A stretch of 64,000 nt of DNA, from the NCBI GenBank assembly GCA_030544215.1, contig JARZZO010000006.1:47468501-47532500 (forward strand). Reading direction: 5' to 3'. The DNA is from Zantedeschia hybrid cultivar. Its lineage: Eukaryota > Streptophyta > Magnoliopsida > Alismatales > Araceae. Below the pieces are notes generated by a model. That model searched no databases. It was given only the letters and a program-made list of their open reading frames with translations, and had not been told where the DNA came from. Numbering within the stretch: position 1 is the first letter of the stretch; every line of letters starts with the position of its first letter. A program made the translations under genes and the position numbers. Positions 51,665-61,465 of the stretch are shown here, piece after piece.

Positions 51665-51945
51665 TGAAAAATCTAAAACAAGATAATCGGATTATCTGTT
51701 CTCACCGTGTGCGGATTCGAATCCGCAATCGTTCGGTTCCGTCGGTGCGACACCGCAAGCCGCGCAAGTGCCCGGCCTCTAGCGAAGTCCACGCGATCCT
51801 CCCCGTGACGGATATCCTCGCGTTCCTCGTTCTTCGCAGCCCACGAAATCTCCGTCGGTCGCCGCAATGATCGCCGAAACGCGCGGACGATTTCCCGTCG
51901 AACGGGATTCGGAGAAGCGGCGGAGCAGATCTGGATCTGTCTGGC
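51665..51945 (-). repeat. Truncated 3' LTR of the inverted Copia
   Basis: Matches the right LTR from AAAAATCTAAAACA (55277) to GCAGATCTGGATTTGTCTGG (55555) with few differences (for example TCTCACCGTG against TCTCATCGTG). About 70 bases between the terminal TGTTG and AAAAATC are missing. Confidence 0.88.
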
Positions 51946-52416
51946 GCCGTTTCCTAGCCTCAATTCCACCTCACCTTGTCTCAGCTTGCGCTTACTTGTC
52001 AGCATCTGTGCATCATGACAGATATGAGACGCACATCCGGTATCTAATACCCAAGATGTGGAATCTCTAACTGATAAGTTGATATCTATCATATAGATAT
52101 CTGAAGCTTCAGACAGCTTCACTCTTCCATGAGCTTTATCGTTAAGGAACTCCTTGCAGTTTCTCTTCCAGTGACCATACTGCTTATAGTAGAAGCAGTC
52201 ACCCTTCACTACTATTTTGCCTTTGTCCTTCGATCCTTTATCGTTAGCTGTCATCTCTGCTTCAGAGGCATCCAATGCCGATTCAGCATCAGCTCCAGGG
52301 ACAAAGTCAATGTGCTCAGATCTGAAGACATTCTTCAGGTTTCTGAACCAATTCGAGTAGATCAGGTAAGTCAAAAGGACATCAAGTATGCCACGGAGTG
52401 GGTTATTCGACGACAT
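51673..52416 (-). pseudogene. Chimeric frame: Copia gag knuckle and protease fused to LTR sequence
   Basis: A 247-codon frame. Residues about 75-90 carry the CCHC-like knuckle CFYYKQYGHWKRNC, followed by the protease motif STSWVLDTGCASHICHDAQM, including an intact D-T-G triad. After about residue 160 the frame enters LTR text (CSAASPNPVRREIVRAFRR, then SHRRNRTIADSNPH), which is not protein-coding in other copies (the same reading occurs at 55285-55491). Deletion of the rest of pol created it. Expression is doubtful. Confidence 0.85.
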
Positions 52417-52599
52417 AATTCCCTACAGGAGATAAGTAAAATCTATTTAGCAGATGTTCAATTATTAAAATTTAAAAGAAGACATGGTCTTTTGTTCAAG
52501 TTTAACTCCCACTAATTTTCGACGGATTGTATAACCCTCAGTTATACAGAACGGGAGACGCCGACAGTCTCCTATTGGGGATCAGAATCTCAATGACTT

Positions 52600-53175
52600 G
52601 CATTACAGTCTTGTGGATAGCACAACAAACTGTAATACAATCAAAGAGCACCCAACTCATGGGACTTGCAACTCCTTGCAATATCTGATCATAGCTTCGG
52701 TCCCCAGAGATTTAATGGCCTTGTGGATAGCACAACAAACCATTAATTCTGGTCTAAGCTAACCATCATTACGCGACGAGCATAGATTTACATGCAGCTC
52801 TTGTGGATAGCACAACAAAGCTACATGGTTCCTCTACCCCGATCTATAGGCATCTAATGCCATAGCCACAGTTTCTCCTCCCAATTAAGCAGGCTTTGTG
52901 GATAGCACAACAAACCTGCCTAAAGTGATTCGAATCCTATGACTATAACGATGGTGGACCACGCGGTAAGTTCTTAACTACTCGCGTTACGGCTTAGAGT
53001 TTATTTGAGGGTATTTAGATAAGTTTTATCTTGGTCTCTCCTAGGTGATAGTATAAAAATATATCGTATATATTTAGTAAATACTATACATGCTTTGATT
53101 CATAATAAATAAAAAAAACAATGCATCTCATACATGTTCATTAGTATGGTCATGGATAGCACAGTGGGTTTGACT
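52600..53175. repeat. Interspersed repeats of TTGTGGATAGCACAACAAA
   Basis: The 19-base word recurs at about 52610, 52721, 52801 and 52893 (as CTTTGTGGATAGCACAACAAA), with a decayed copy at 53150-53170. The intervals (about 80-110 bases) start with different text, but the words just before and after each copy are related: the bases before are echoed after it in inverted order (for example GCATTACAGT..ACTGTAATAC, ATTTAATGG..CCATTAATTC, GCAGCT..AGCTACATGG, AAGCAGGC..CCTGCCTAA). Each copy is therefore the loop of a small inverted repeat. Lies in the inverted Copia leader. Confidence 0.8.
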
Positions 53176-55180
53176 GGAGCCAACAGTCAAACGCACACAC
53201 AATCTAACACAACAATTATATTAGATATCCTGCAAACACATAAGCAAGAGATCTCCATCTTTTCGCCTTTCTGGTTGCAGCTGTGGATCGTCCTCGCTCC
53301 TTCCTCGGTTGCCTAGATCATATTACATTTAAATTCTAGAATTTACAAGTAAATTGAAGAAGGCCTTATGGCGAGTATAAGAGAGAGAGGGAGGTAGAAA
53401 TACATCAGAGTATGAGAGAGAGAGGTGCGCAGACCTCTATTTATTAACAATTAATAAACAATCATACATCCACGATCCACACAATCCATTCATCACATGA
53501 ATAATTAAATAAGTGCATATCCATGACCACGGTGTATTTTAAACATGCCACACATGATTCAGCACATCACATGGCTAAAAAAAAAAGTTTTCAAAAATAG
53601 ATAATTTTTGGCTTTCAGAAAGCTGGGATCCAATCAAAATTGGTATTTGAATTTCGAAAACACTTTTAATTAGCTTAACATGCAATTAAATCAAAATTTA
53701 AAAGTATTAAACACACATCACATGCGCACAGACTTCAAATTAATAATTCCAGATTATTCCATGCAAATTAGAACAATTCTAATAATCTAACACTTAGACT
53801 AAACCCCATTAATAATCTTACAATTAGACTATTAATAACTAATCTAACTCGTAGACTAGTCCATCAAAGTTAATTAACAATTTAACACTTAAATTATTAA
53901 TTAACTACTAATCTAACTCTTAGATTAGTTAATTTAAAATCAATTATTAACTTAACACTTAAATTAATAATTAACTTTAATTAATTAATAATTACTAATC
54001 TAACTATTAGATTAGAAGATTAATGTTAATCATTAATTTAACCATTAAATTAATAACTAACAATAATAATTAAAGTCTACTAATTTAACACTTAAATTAG
54101 TCATCTAAATTAATTATTAATTTAACAATTAAATTAATAATTAACTCAAATATTAATTAACAATTAGATGAAATAATAGTTAATAATCTAAAATTAGACT
54201 AATAACTATTAATAACTAATTTAACATTTAAATTAGTTGAATTGAGGTTAATAATCAATTTAACATTTAAATTAATATTAACCCCAACTAATTAACAACT
54301 AATTGCTATTTAATAAATCCTTAATTAACTAATGATTCAAAATCATCAAGCCCAAAATAAAATAAAATTGAATAATAAATTTTAATTTTCAAAACTCTTT
54401 TGAACTTTAAAATTAAAATCCAATTTACAAATTTTCTAATGGGCTAAATTTGGGGTTCAAATAGGGTTAATTGGGAAAAATCAGAAGATGGCTCAGCCAC
54501 AAGGGTTGAGCCTAAGGGCTCGGGCCCTGGCCGAGCCAGGGCTCGGACCAGGGCCCTGGACCCGGTCCGGTCGGTCCGACCGGCTCGGGACCGGGTCCTG
54601 CTGAGCGGTTCGCCCCCTTTCTTCCTCCCCAAAACAGCAAACCCTAGAAGGGTTGCAGGTGGGTGGCCGGTTGGGCAACGCTACCGCCGGCGAGCCCCAG
54701 GCGCCGCCGGCCCCGGCCGGCGTTGTCCCTGGCGCCGGCGACGTGCCCGGCGCCGGCTGGGCCGCCGGCGATGGTCAAACAATACCCGGCCAAGCCCCTT
54801 CAAGACCCCAAAAAATCTGATTTTCAGGATTTAAAACCAATTTGGGGCTCGATTTTGTAGCTCTTCAAGGCCACTTCAGTGCCGACAAAGATATTGGATG
54901 TGCAGTGGTGACTATCACCTTAAGATCCAGACATCCGGGTCGCCATCCCAACACTTGGGAAACCCGTATAAAGCCACCGAAAAGCCCCGGTTCATCATCT
55001 TATGAAGAACTCCGTAAACCCCAAAATAATTCGAAAAATTACAGAATATTAATAATTAAAATTATTATAAAATCTGTGTTCATCTCATGAACACGGATCC
55101 AGCAAAAAGATCGAATCTTCACATGGAATAATACACAGAAAAATTAATTTCGGAACTCGAAACGGGACGAGAAACAGTGG
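53176..55180. other. Non-coding leader of the inverted Copia
   Basis: Includes a 600-base field of AT-rich degenerate repeats (53740-54330: TTAATTAACA, ACTTAAATTAATAATTAACT, TAACTAATCTAAC words), then a GC-rich block at 54505-54620 of GGGCTCGGGCCCTGG and GGTCCGGTCGGTCCGACC words, and another of GCCGGCG words (54685-54775). No coding potential with known motifs. GTGTTCATCTCATGAACACGG (55077-55097) is an inverted repeat near the PBS. Confidence 0.6.
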
Positions 55181-55182
55181 AA

Positions 55183-55194
55183 CCTGGCTCTGAT
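55183..55194 (-). promoter_or_regulatory. Copia primer binding site (minus)
   Basis: GCTCTGATACCA on plus is the complement of TGGTATCAGAGC, the initiator-tRNA-Met primer site, immediately inside the LTR end (CTGTTGGGATTTC). Confidence 0.9.
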
Positions 55195-55196
55195 AC

Positions 55197-57210
55197 CACT
55201 GTTGGGATTTCTCGGGTTTCTCCGGATCGCTTACGCAGCGGAAAATAAAAAAAAACAGCGATCCGTTTTCCCGTTTCGAAAAATCTAAAACACAATAATC
55301 GGATTATCTGTTCTCATCGTGTGCGGATTCGAATCCGCAATCGTTCGGTTTCGTCGGTGCGACACCGCAAGCCGCGCAAGTGCCCGGCCTCTAGCGAAGT
55401 CTACGCGATCCTCCCCGCGACGGATATCCTCGCGTTCCTTGTTCTTCGCAGCCCACGAAACCTCCGCCGGTCGCCGCAATGATCGCCGCAACGCGCGGAC
55501 GATTTCCCGTCGAACGGGATTCGGAGAAGCGGCGGAGCAGATCTGGATTTGTCTGGACGCCAGAGAGAGAGAGAAACAGAGGAGGGGCGGCTAGTAGGGC
55601 TGGCAATGAGCCGAGCCGCTCGGGCTCGGCTCGATTTCAGCTCGGTTCGGCTCGACTCGAAATGTCAAACGAGCCGAGCTCAAGCTTAAGTAGAAGCTCG
55701 AATAGCTTAACGAGCCGAGCTCAAGCTTACGGTAGCTCGGCTTGTGAGCTCGTGAGCCGGCTCGAAATATTTAACATGTTTTTTTTAATTTTTCCAAACT
55801 AGGTCAAAGTGGCATTCCATCCGTGTCCCGCGTTTAAATTTTCATATATGTAGTTAGTATTATCACAAAAGATCTATATTCATGTTTAATTGAGTTCAAA
55901 ATCTGCCCATTAAGGTTCTTGTTCATTTTTTATTATGCATTTAATTGTCTTCCTTGGGATTTTAATTGAATTGATTAGTTTTTATTTTATATGTCTTGAT
56001 AGAGTATTATTACACAAGTTTGAATAAGAATACTAAAAAATCCTCATTCTGCATCAAATGACTAAAATTAAATCGCATATGTCCGGATTTCATTGGTTCG
56101 AGCTCGAGCCGAGCCGAGCTCGAGCCTGGCGAAAATGAGTCGAGCCGAGCTCGTGCCCAGATTTAGAGCTCGAACCGAGCTCGAGCTCGAGCTCGAGCCA
56201 AGCTCCATTGACCCGAGCCAAGCCCGAGCCATGCAAAGCTCGGCTCGGCTCGGCTCGGCTCATTGCTAGCCCTAGCGGCTAGGGTTAGCAGCAGCTTGGC
56301 CTGCTCAGTCCGTTCGCTATGTTTTATACTAACCGCGCAGTTTTTCATAAAACCCCCCGGTTTGTATAAAACCCACTTATTTATCCATCGCCTTGAGAAT
56401 CATTTGCGTGTGACCCTCTAGGTCCAAGTACCAGTCCAGTTAATGGCCCAATAAGCCCAGTGACTCCTCACTGGCTTTATTAATCAATTAATAACCCTTT
56501 ATTAATTAATTAATCAATCGAATTGATGTCGCACATCGAATTTGACAGGGCCTTCGATCACGTTGGGTGCCAAGCAACACCGCGTGAACCCGGAAGGTAT
56601 TGGGGTTAAGTAACCCACTTTTGGAACCTTTCTGCCGACAGTTACCGCGTGGATATAATCCTTCATTCGTACAATGCTCTCGAGTCAACTCAGGGTATGG
56701 CGAGCTGTCAAACCCTAACTGGTTGACTCACTTGGATTGGATGCCGCTGATGAATATCGGAAAACACCTTTCCCGATATTATCGTCCGCCCTGGCCAGAG
56801 ACCTCCGCGCATCCTTCTTAGAGCATTCTCTTTCTAAGTACCGAGAGCGAATGATTCCTTATTGACACACAATTCCCTTCGACGGTATTCCGCTGTACCA
56901 AATCCTTGGCGTATTAGAATCCCGTGGCTAGAGATTCGTAAACCAAGGTCAAAGCACAGAAGTCCACCGACAAGGTGTCTATGGTGTCTCAGGTCCGAGG
57001 ACCATCCACGCAACTGCGACAATAGAATCAAGCTGATTGACAGTGAGGTACAATACCATCCAGCGATTCAGTCGGATCAATTCAGTGAACTCATTCTCTA
57101 ATGAGCACCTACAGATTCGCCTTAGTGTCTCCACACAAGTGACTTATGAGATCAGTCACCCTCATCATATGAGCAGGAGTAATATGTACTAGTCTAACTG
57201 GATATATGAT
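55197..57210 (-). repeat. 5' LTR of the inverted Copia (right border approximate)
   Basis: Starts (plus) TGTTGGGATTTCTCGGG and shares 55277-55557 with the truncated left LTR. Text after the MITE (56283 onward) has the look of the U3/R side of this LTR family, e.g. TAATGAGCACCTACAGATTC (57101) and GGTGTCTATGGTGTCTCAGG. The end near 57210 is inferred from the start of the Gypsy LTR at 57214. Confidence 0.6.
55595..56274. mobile_element. 680-bp hAT-type MITE, TAGGGCTRGCAATGAGCC family
   Basis: Terminal inverted repeats TAGGGCTGGCAATGAGCCGA and, reversed, TAGGGCTAGCAATGAGCCGA. Exact 8-bp target duplication GCGGCTAG (55587-55594 and 56275-56282). The arms are GAGCTCGAGCCGAGCTCGGC-type words (55605-55765 and 56095-56265); the middle is AT-rich and non-coding. 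This arm type is widespread in plant hAT MITEs. Confidence 0.96.
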
Positions 57211-57213
57211 GTC

Positions 57214-58640
57214 TGTAGACACCGATTTTGGATCACCCTTTTGGTCATAAATCCCCTCCATCATCAGCTTATCACCAAAATCCCCTCATTTCAGCCATCT
57301 CAGCCCACTACCAGCTAGGCCCATTAACCAAATCTCGACTCTAGCCACCTTTTTTGTGGAAGGCCAGCCAGTCCGCCTTCCAACCCCTTCGAAGGCCACC
57401 CCTCGCCTTCCACCACCTTCGAAGGCCAGCCACCTTGCCTTCCACCCTTTTGGCCACCCTTTTTCACCTTTTCGTGGAAGGCCAGCCCCCTTGCCTTCCA
57501 CCGCCTTCGAAGGCCACCCCACGCCTTCTACCCCCTTCGAAGGCCAGCCACCTCGCCTTCCACCTTTTTAGCCCCCTTTTTCACTTTTTACCACCTTTTC
57601 GTGGAAGGCCAACCCCCTTCCCTTCCACCTCCTTCGAAGGCCACCCCTTGCCTTCCGCCTCCTTCGAAGGCCACCCCTCGCCTTCCACTCCCTTCGAAGG
57701 CCAGCCGGGCCGCTTTCCACCACAAGAATGGAAGGCATGTCACCTGGCCGTCCACTCCTTAACCACCCCCTTGACTCCGTCTTCCCCACGATCTCCTCTA
57801 CTCGCCACCCTCGTTCCCCACTACTCCGACCACTCCCCACTCCGGCGACTACCGCGCGCACCACCTCCGACCCTTGACCATTTCCTATTGGCTGAAGGTT
57901 GATTTACGGGGATTTAGACCCCTATTTTCTCCTACTTTTTCCTTCATCTATTTAAACCCCCCAGGTTCCCACGAGCAAGGGGGTTGCGTCGGAGGGGTTG
58001 GAAGGGGATTAATAAGGAGTTTCTTCCTCGGAGCGGGTCGGCTTTGAGGAGTCGAGCGGGCAAAGAGTCAGAAGGCTGTTTCAGGAGGAACGTCACTCCA
58101 AATGGGCTTGTCTTCCTAACCATCTTTTACTTTTCACCTTTTTCACTTCATTGCATTTCCAATTTCCATCCATGCCGTAACATCCTCCCTCTTTCACTCT
58201 CTTTTACCTTCAACACATCATTTCACTCTTTACACACGAGCACTTATCTGCATGCATACATCCTGGAATGACTTAGCACCTTTTACCCCCAGAGGTTCCA
58301 AACAAAAATCGAGAGGTGGGTAGCCATAACATATGGTCACCTTCCCTCCCAAACACCCATACGGTGCGTCTCCCTCTAATTTTAGTTAATTTTTATGTTT
58401 GCATGAACGGATCCTACATGTCACAGTTCTAATTGGGTGATTGTCTTTTCTTTGTCTGTCTTCTCTTTTCAGGGGTTCTTACCAGATTCTGCGCGTGCAC
58501 TACCGAGCTCTCCTCCTCTGGCCGGCCGGAGGAAGAGAAGGGGAAACCACCATCTTCCGCTTCCACAGAACGCGATCACATCCCCACCATCCTGCGGAGC
58601 ACAGGGACCGAAAGGTAATGCTCCTTGCGATCACACTTTA
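57214..58640 (+). repeat. Gypsy 5' LTR region (end uncertain)
   Basis: From TGTAGACACC through the GGAAGGCCAGCC repeat field to the TATA box (TATCTATTTAAACCCCC) and a putative R-U5 part. An LTR partner is outside the window, so the right end is only estimated. Confidence 0.5.
57354..57760. repeat. GGAAGGC/GCCTTCC degenerate repeat array
   Basis: Alternating GTGGAAGGCCAGCC, CCTTCGAAGGCCA and GCCTTCCACC units, about 25-30 bases each, with larger periods of about 125 bases beginning TTTTTCACCTTTTCGTGGAAG (57460) and TTTTTCACTTTTTACCACC (57570). Each unit is near-palindromic around GGAAGGC..GCCTTCC. Long frames here (57286-57522 minus, 57354-57902 plus) are repeat by-products. Confidence 0.85.
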
Positions 58641-58829
58641 AATTCTAACCCCCCTTCCGAATCGCCACAGTGCTAAGACGAACGGAGAGGAACCCCCGTC
58701 CGAAGCCCGCAGCCGCGGCGGGGAGACGTTCCGGGCACCTACAGCCCTTTGGCGATCACGGTGGGACATCTGTAGCCCGCTGCACACGTCGGGATCAAAG
58801 GAAAAGAAGGTAAGGACCCTGCACTCCAT

Positions 58830-59090
58830 AATCCCTGAACGGCCAGACCTTGGCCGTCAAGACCCTTGGACGGCCATCTCTTGGCCGCCCGTCCTTCTGG
58901 ACGGCCACCAGTTGGCCGTCGACTTCTCCCGTGGACGGGCCGTCGACATCCGTTTGCCTTTCTGGATGGCCAGCATCTGGCCGTCCTACCTTTTAGACGG
59001 CTAGACCCTGGCCGTCGAATCTCTCTTGGACGGCTGCCACCTGGCCGCGCGTACCCTTTGACGGCTAGCCCTTAGCCGCCGACATCCTGT
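58830..59090. repeat. GACGGCCA..TGGCCGTC palindromic repeats
   Basis: Six or seven units in about 260 bases: ACGGCCAGACCTTGGCCGT, ACGGCCATCTCTTGGCCGC, ACGGCCACCAGTTGGCCGT, ATGGCCAGCATCTGGCCGT, ACGGCTAGACCCTGGCCGT, ACGGCTGCCACCTGGCCGC, ACGGCTAGCCCTTAGCCGC. Each is a hairpin with 6-8 bp stem and 5-6 base loop. Lies in the Gypsy leader before gag. Confidence 0.9.
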
Positions 59091-59596
59091 CGGTTTTCTT
59101 TTTCTCTTCTGCTATTACTGTTCTTGAATGATTTGCTGCTGCTTGTTTTGTTGAGTTGTTAAATGTTCTGACCTGTTGTTTGTTAACATGTTTACTGGGT
59201 TTTGGGGTGTTCCGCGCGGGGGTTTTAAGGAAGAGCCGGCATCACACTCTTTAGTCACCTCTCCCGCAGGATTTGACTCTCCACCTGAGGATTCCCACTC
59301 GGGTGCGACTAGTCCTGTCCTGTTGGGAACCTCCGTCAGTCTCCGCGAGCCAGGGATTCCCACTTGGCCGCCGAGCAGGTTGTACCTGAAACCACCTTGT
59401 AGGAACCCTGGGTTTGTGTGAGAAATTAGTGAATTATTTTAAATCCTAAGACACTTAATTGAATCTCGGTGGAACAAGCTTTGGAAAAGTGAAGGGACGT
59501 TAAGGGTTAAACTTGATTTGTTAGAAACCAACTCTCATAAAACATTGGTAAATACTTCAAGTGAAACATAAAATCATGTAGGGTCTGTACTTCATA
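59091..59596 (+). other. Gypsy leader before gag
   Basis: No gene. Contains short A/T tracts and TTGTGTGAGAAATTAG (59410). A primer-binding site was searched for between 58640 and 59590; no clear match to initiator-Met or TGGCGCC/TTGGCGACT types. Confidence 0.5.
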
Positions 59597-61270
59597 ATGA
59601 ACCGAATGTATGTCAATGTTGTGTATGATGACATGGACCAGTTCGGTAACAATGTTCGTCACAACCCTTTGTTTGAGATTGAAGAGGATCCACAACAGAC
59701 CTTCATAGGGATGCTCCAAGCATCTAGAGAAGGCCCTCAGAGGAAGGATTCCGATGAATCTTCTACCTCACAAGGAGAGGATGAGCCAGTGATCTCCAGT
59801 AGGACATTCCAAAACCCTGGAGAAGATCCGGAACTCATTGCCGTCCTATCACGCTATACTCCGGATCAACTCATCCAGTTGGTTTCTCGTGGCAAAATTC
59901 AGGATGCCACTCCTCGGAAAACCCAATTCCAAGGATCTTCTAGCAGACCCCAGCCGAGTCAAGCCATGCCCGCTTACACGATCCCTTTCAATCCCATCAA
60001 CCAGGTCACACCTCCCAAGCAGGAGGAGTTCATTTATAAGAATGAGGTCGAGACTTGTGTACGGCGACTCATGGCCGAGAATCTCAACCTCAGGCAGCCA
60101 TATTCTCTCTCGAGCTACTGCAAGCTCCCCCCAGCTTATTTTCCACAAGGGTTTAAGGTACCTAAGTACAGAAAGTACGATGGTACCACTGACCCCCATC
60201 ATCATTTGTCTGGGTTTCTCATGGATTCCCATCAGTGGCTCTTCGATAGAGTCCTGTTGGTCCACCTTTTCCAAAAGTCCTTCGAGGGAGAAGCCTTAAG
60301 GTGGTTCTCTTCTCTACCAGCTACTGACCTGATCAACTTTGACATGGTCTCTGAGAGGTTTATTACCCACTTCAACCATATGGCAGCCTTACCCCCCACC
60401 TTGTTCGATCTAGTAATGGAGAAAATGAAGTCTGACGAAGAATTCACTCATTTCGCTAACAGGTGGAGAGCTATGGCTTCTAGAGCGGAGGTCGTTATTC
60501 CTGAAGCACAAGCAGTCACCATGCTTGTTAACAATGCTACTCCCCAGCTTCGAGCAATCCTTATGCTCAGTGAACTTCAGACGTTCGCTCAGCTATACAA
60601 TAGAGCTAGGGTAGTTCAATCCCAAATCCGAGACTCCACTCTGCCTTCATTTTTTGAAAATAGAAGCAGGAATAAGAAAACCACATCAGCTCCTACCACA
60701 GAAGGAGTCACTATCAATGAACAGGTCAGCATGCTGGCACCACCAACCAGGGTTACCAATTCTCATCCTAAGTCTGATACTCAGCCCAATCAGAAGCAAT
60801 ACTCAGCCGTCCCTCCCCCGACTAACTACAGTCGTCCTATGGCTAAGCGGGCCTCATATCCACCTCTACCGGAATCACTGGCAGATATCTTTTATGCTTT
60901 GATGGCCTGCAACGCCATTCAACTTCCGCCTCAAAAAGAAGGTGTCCCGCGCAATACGGACACCTCCAGGTATTGCCCTTACCATAGGATCACGGGACAC
61001 ACCATATATAATTGCTTCACCTTCAGGGACTGGGTGTATGACTTGAACGATGAAGGACGGATAAATTGGGAAGACATGAGAAAAGCCATTGAGGCTCTGA
61101 AGGCTAAGAAAGAACTGGGAATTGTGAAGGACCCATTACCCTCTCATCAGGTAAGTCAAGATCCCTCCGGCTCTCAAGAAAAGGTCAACACATTGATCAA
61201 GGACTTGGAGCCCGTAACAGTTCGCAGGGAGCAATACTGGGAGTACGAAGGGTCCGGGATAAGACACTAA
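59597..61270 (+). CDS. Gypsy gag
   Basis: A 557-codon open frame with Met start (MNRMYVNVVYDDMDQFGNNV). Residues about 190-340 form a retrotrans_gag capsid domain: KYRKYDGTTDPHHHLSGFLM, FQKSFEGEALRWFSSLPATD, LINFDMVSERFITHFNHMAA and MKSDEEFTHFANRWRAMASR. Near the C terminus CPYHRITGHTIYNCFTFRDW is a C-x2-H..H-x4-C zinc knuckle like that of plant Tat/Athila-type Gypsy elements. The frame is intact, ending before TAA at 61268-61270. Gag forms the virus-like particle shell. Confidence 0.93.
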   Translation: MNRMYVNVVYDDMDQFGNNVRHNPLFEIEEDPQQTFIGMLQASREGPQRKDSDESSTSQGEDEPVISSRTFQNPGEDPELIAVLSRYTPDQLIQLVSRGKIQDATPRKTQFQGSSSRPQPSQAMPAYTIPFNPINQVTPPKQEEFIYKNEVETCVRRLMAENLNLRQPYSLSSYCKLPPAYFPQGFKVPKYRKYDGTTDPHHHLSGFLMDSHQWLFDRVLLVHLFQKSFEGEALRWFSSLPATDLINFDMVSERFITHFNHMAALPPTLFDLVMEKMKSDEEFTHFANRWRAMASRAEVVIPEAQAVTMLVNNATPQLRAILMLSELQTFAQLYNRARVVQSQIRDSTLPSFFENRSRNKKTTSAPTTEGVTINEQVSMLAPPTRVTNSHPKSDTQPNQKQYSAVPPPTNYSRPMAKRASYPPLPESLADIFYALMACNAIQLPPQKEGVPRNTDTSRYCPYHRITGHTIYNCFTFRDWVYDLNDEGRINWEDMRKAIEALKAKKELGIVKDPLPSHQVSQDPSGSQEKVNTLIKDLEPVTVRREQYWEYEGSGIRH

Positions 61271-61465
61271 GATCCCACTTGGTCGTGTGAAACTAAAGGG
61301 GCTACCCCAGAAGTCTCCATGCTTTCCCCTAATGAGCCTTTGGTCCTAATCCGGCCCAAAGAGTGATCGGCAACCCTCAAGCCGGTCTCCCTCAGTCAGA
61401 TCCCTCCAATCACAGCCGAGAGACCCACCTTATTTGTCTTTTGTCCAAAAAAGAACCAGGGTTCA

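Larger units (their letters stand above)
51665..57210 (-). mobile_element. Inverted, internally deleted Copia-like retrotransposon
   Basis: Read right to left: 5' LTR (about 55197-57210, including a 680-bp MITE), PBS (GCTCTGATACCA at 55183-55194, the complement of TGGTATCAGAGC), long non-coding leader and gag-side region (52420-55180), a gag zinc knuckle and protease fragment (51945-52420), then a truncated 3' LTR (51665-51945). Integrase, RT and RNase H are missing: the protease text passes directly into LTR text. The left LTR has also lost about 70 bases after its terminal TGTTG. Outer borders and target duplication could not be fixed, the right one because the Gypsy LTR begins there. Confidence 0.8.

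Noticed and set aside
52600..53175. CRISPR-like repeat-spacer array
   Set aside because: Plant nuclear DNA; spacers are uneven (about 60-90 bases) and the flanks form inverted arms within a retrotransposon leader.
57354..57902. Long Pro/Arg-rich open frames on both strands over the GGAAGGCC array
   Set aside because: They follow from the lack of stops in a GC-rich repeat; no domain, and all frames are similarly open.
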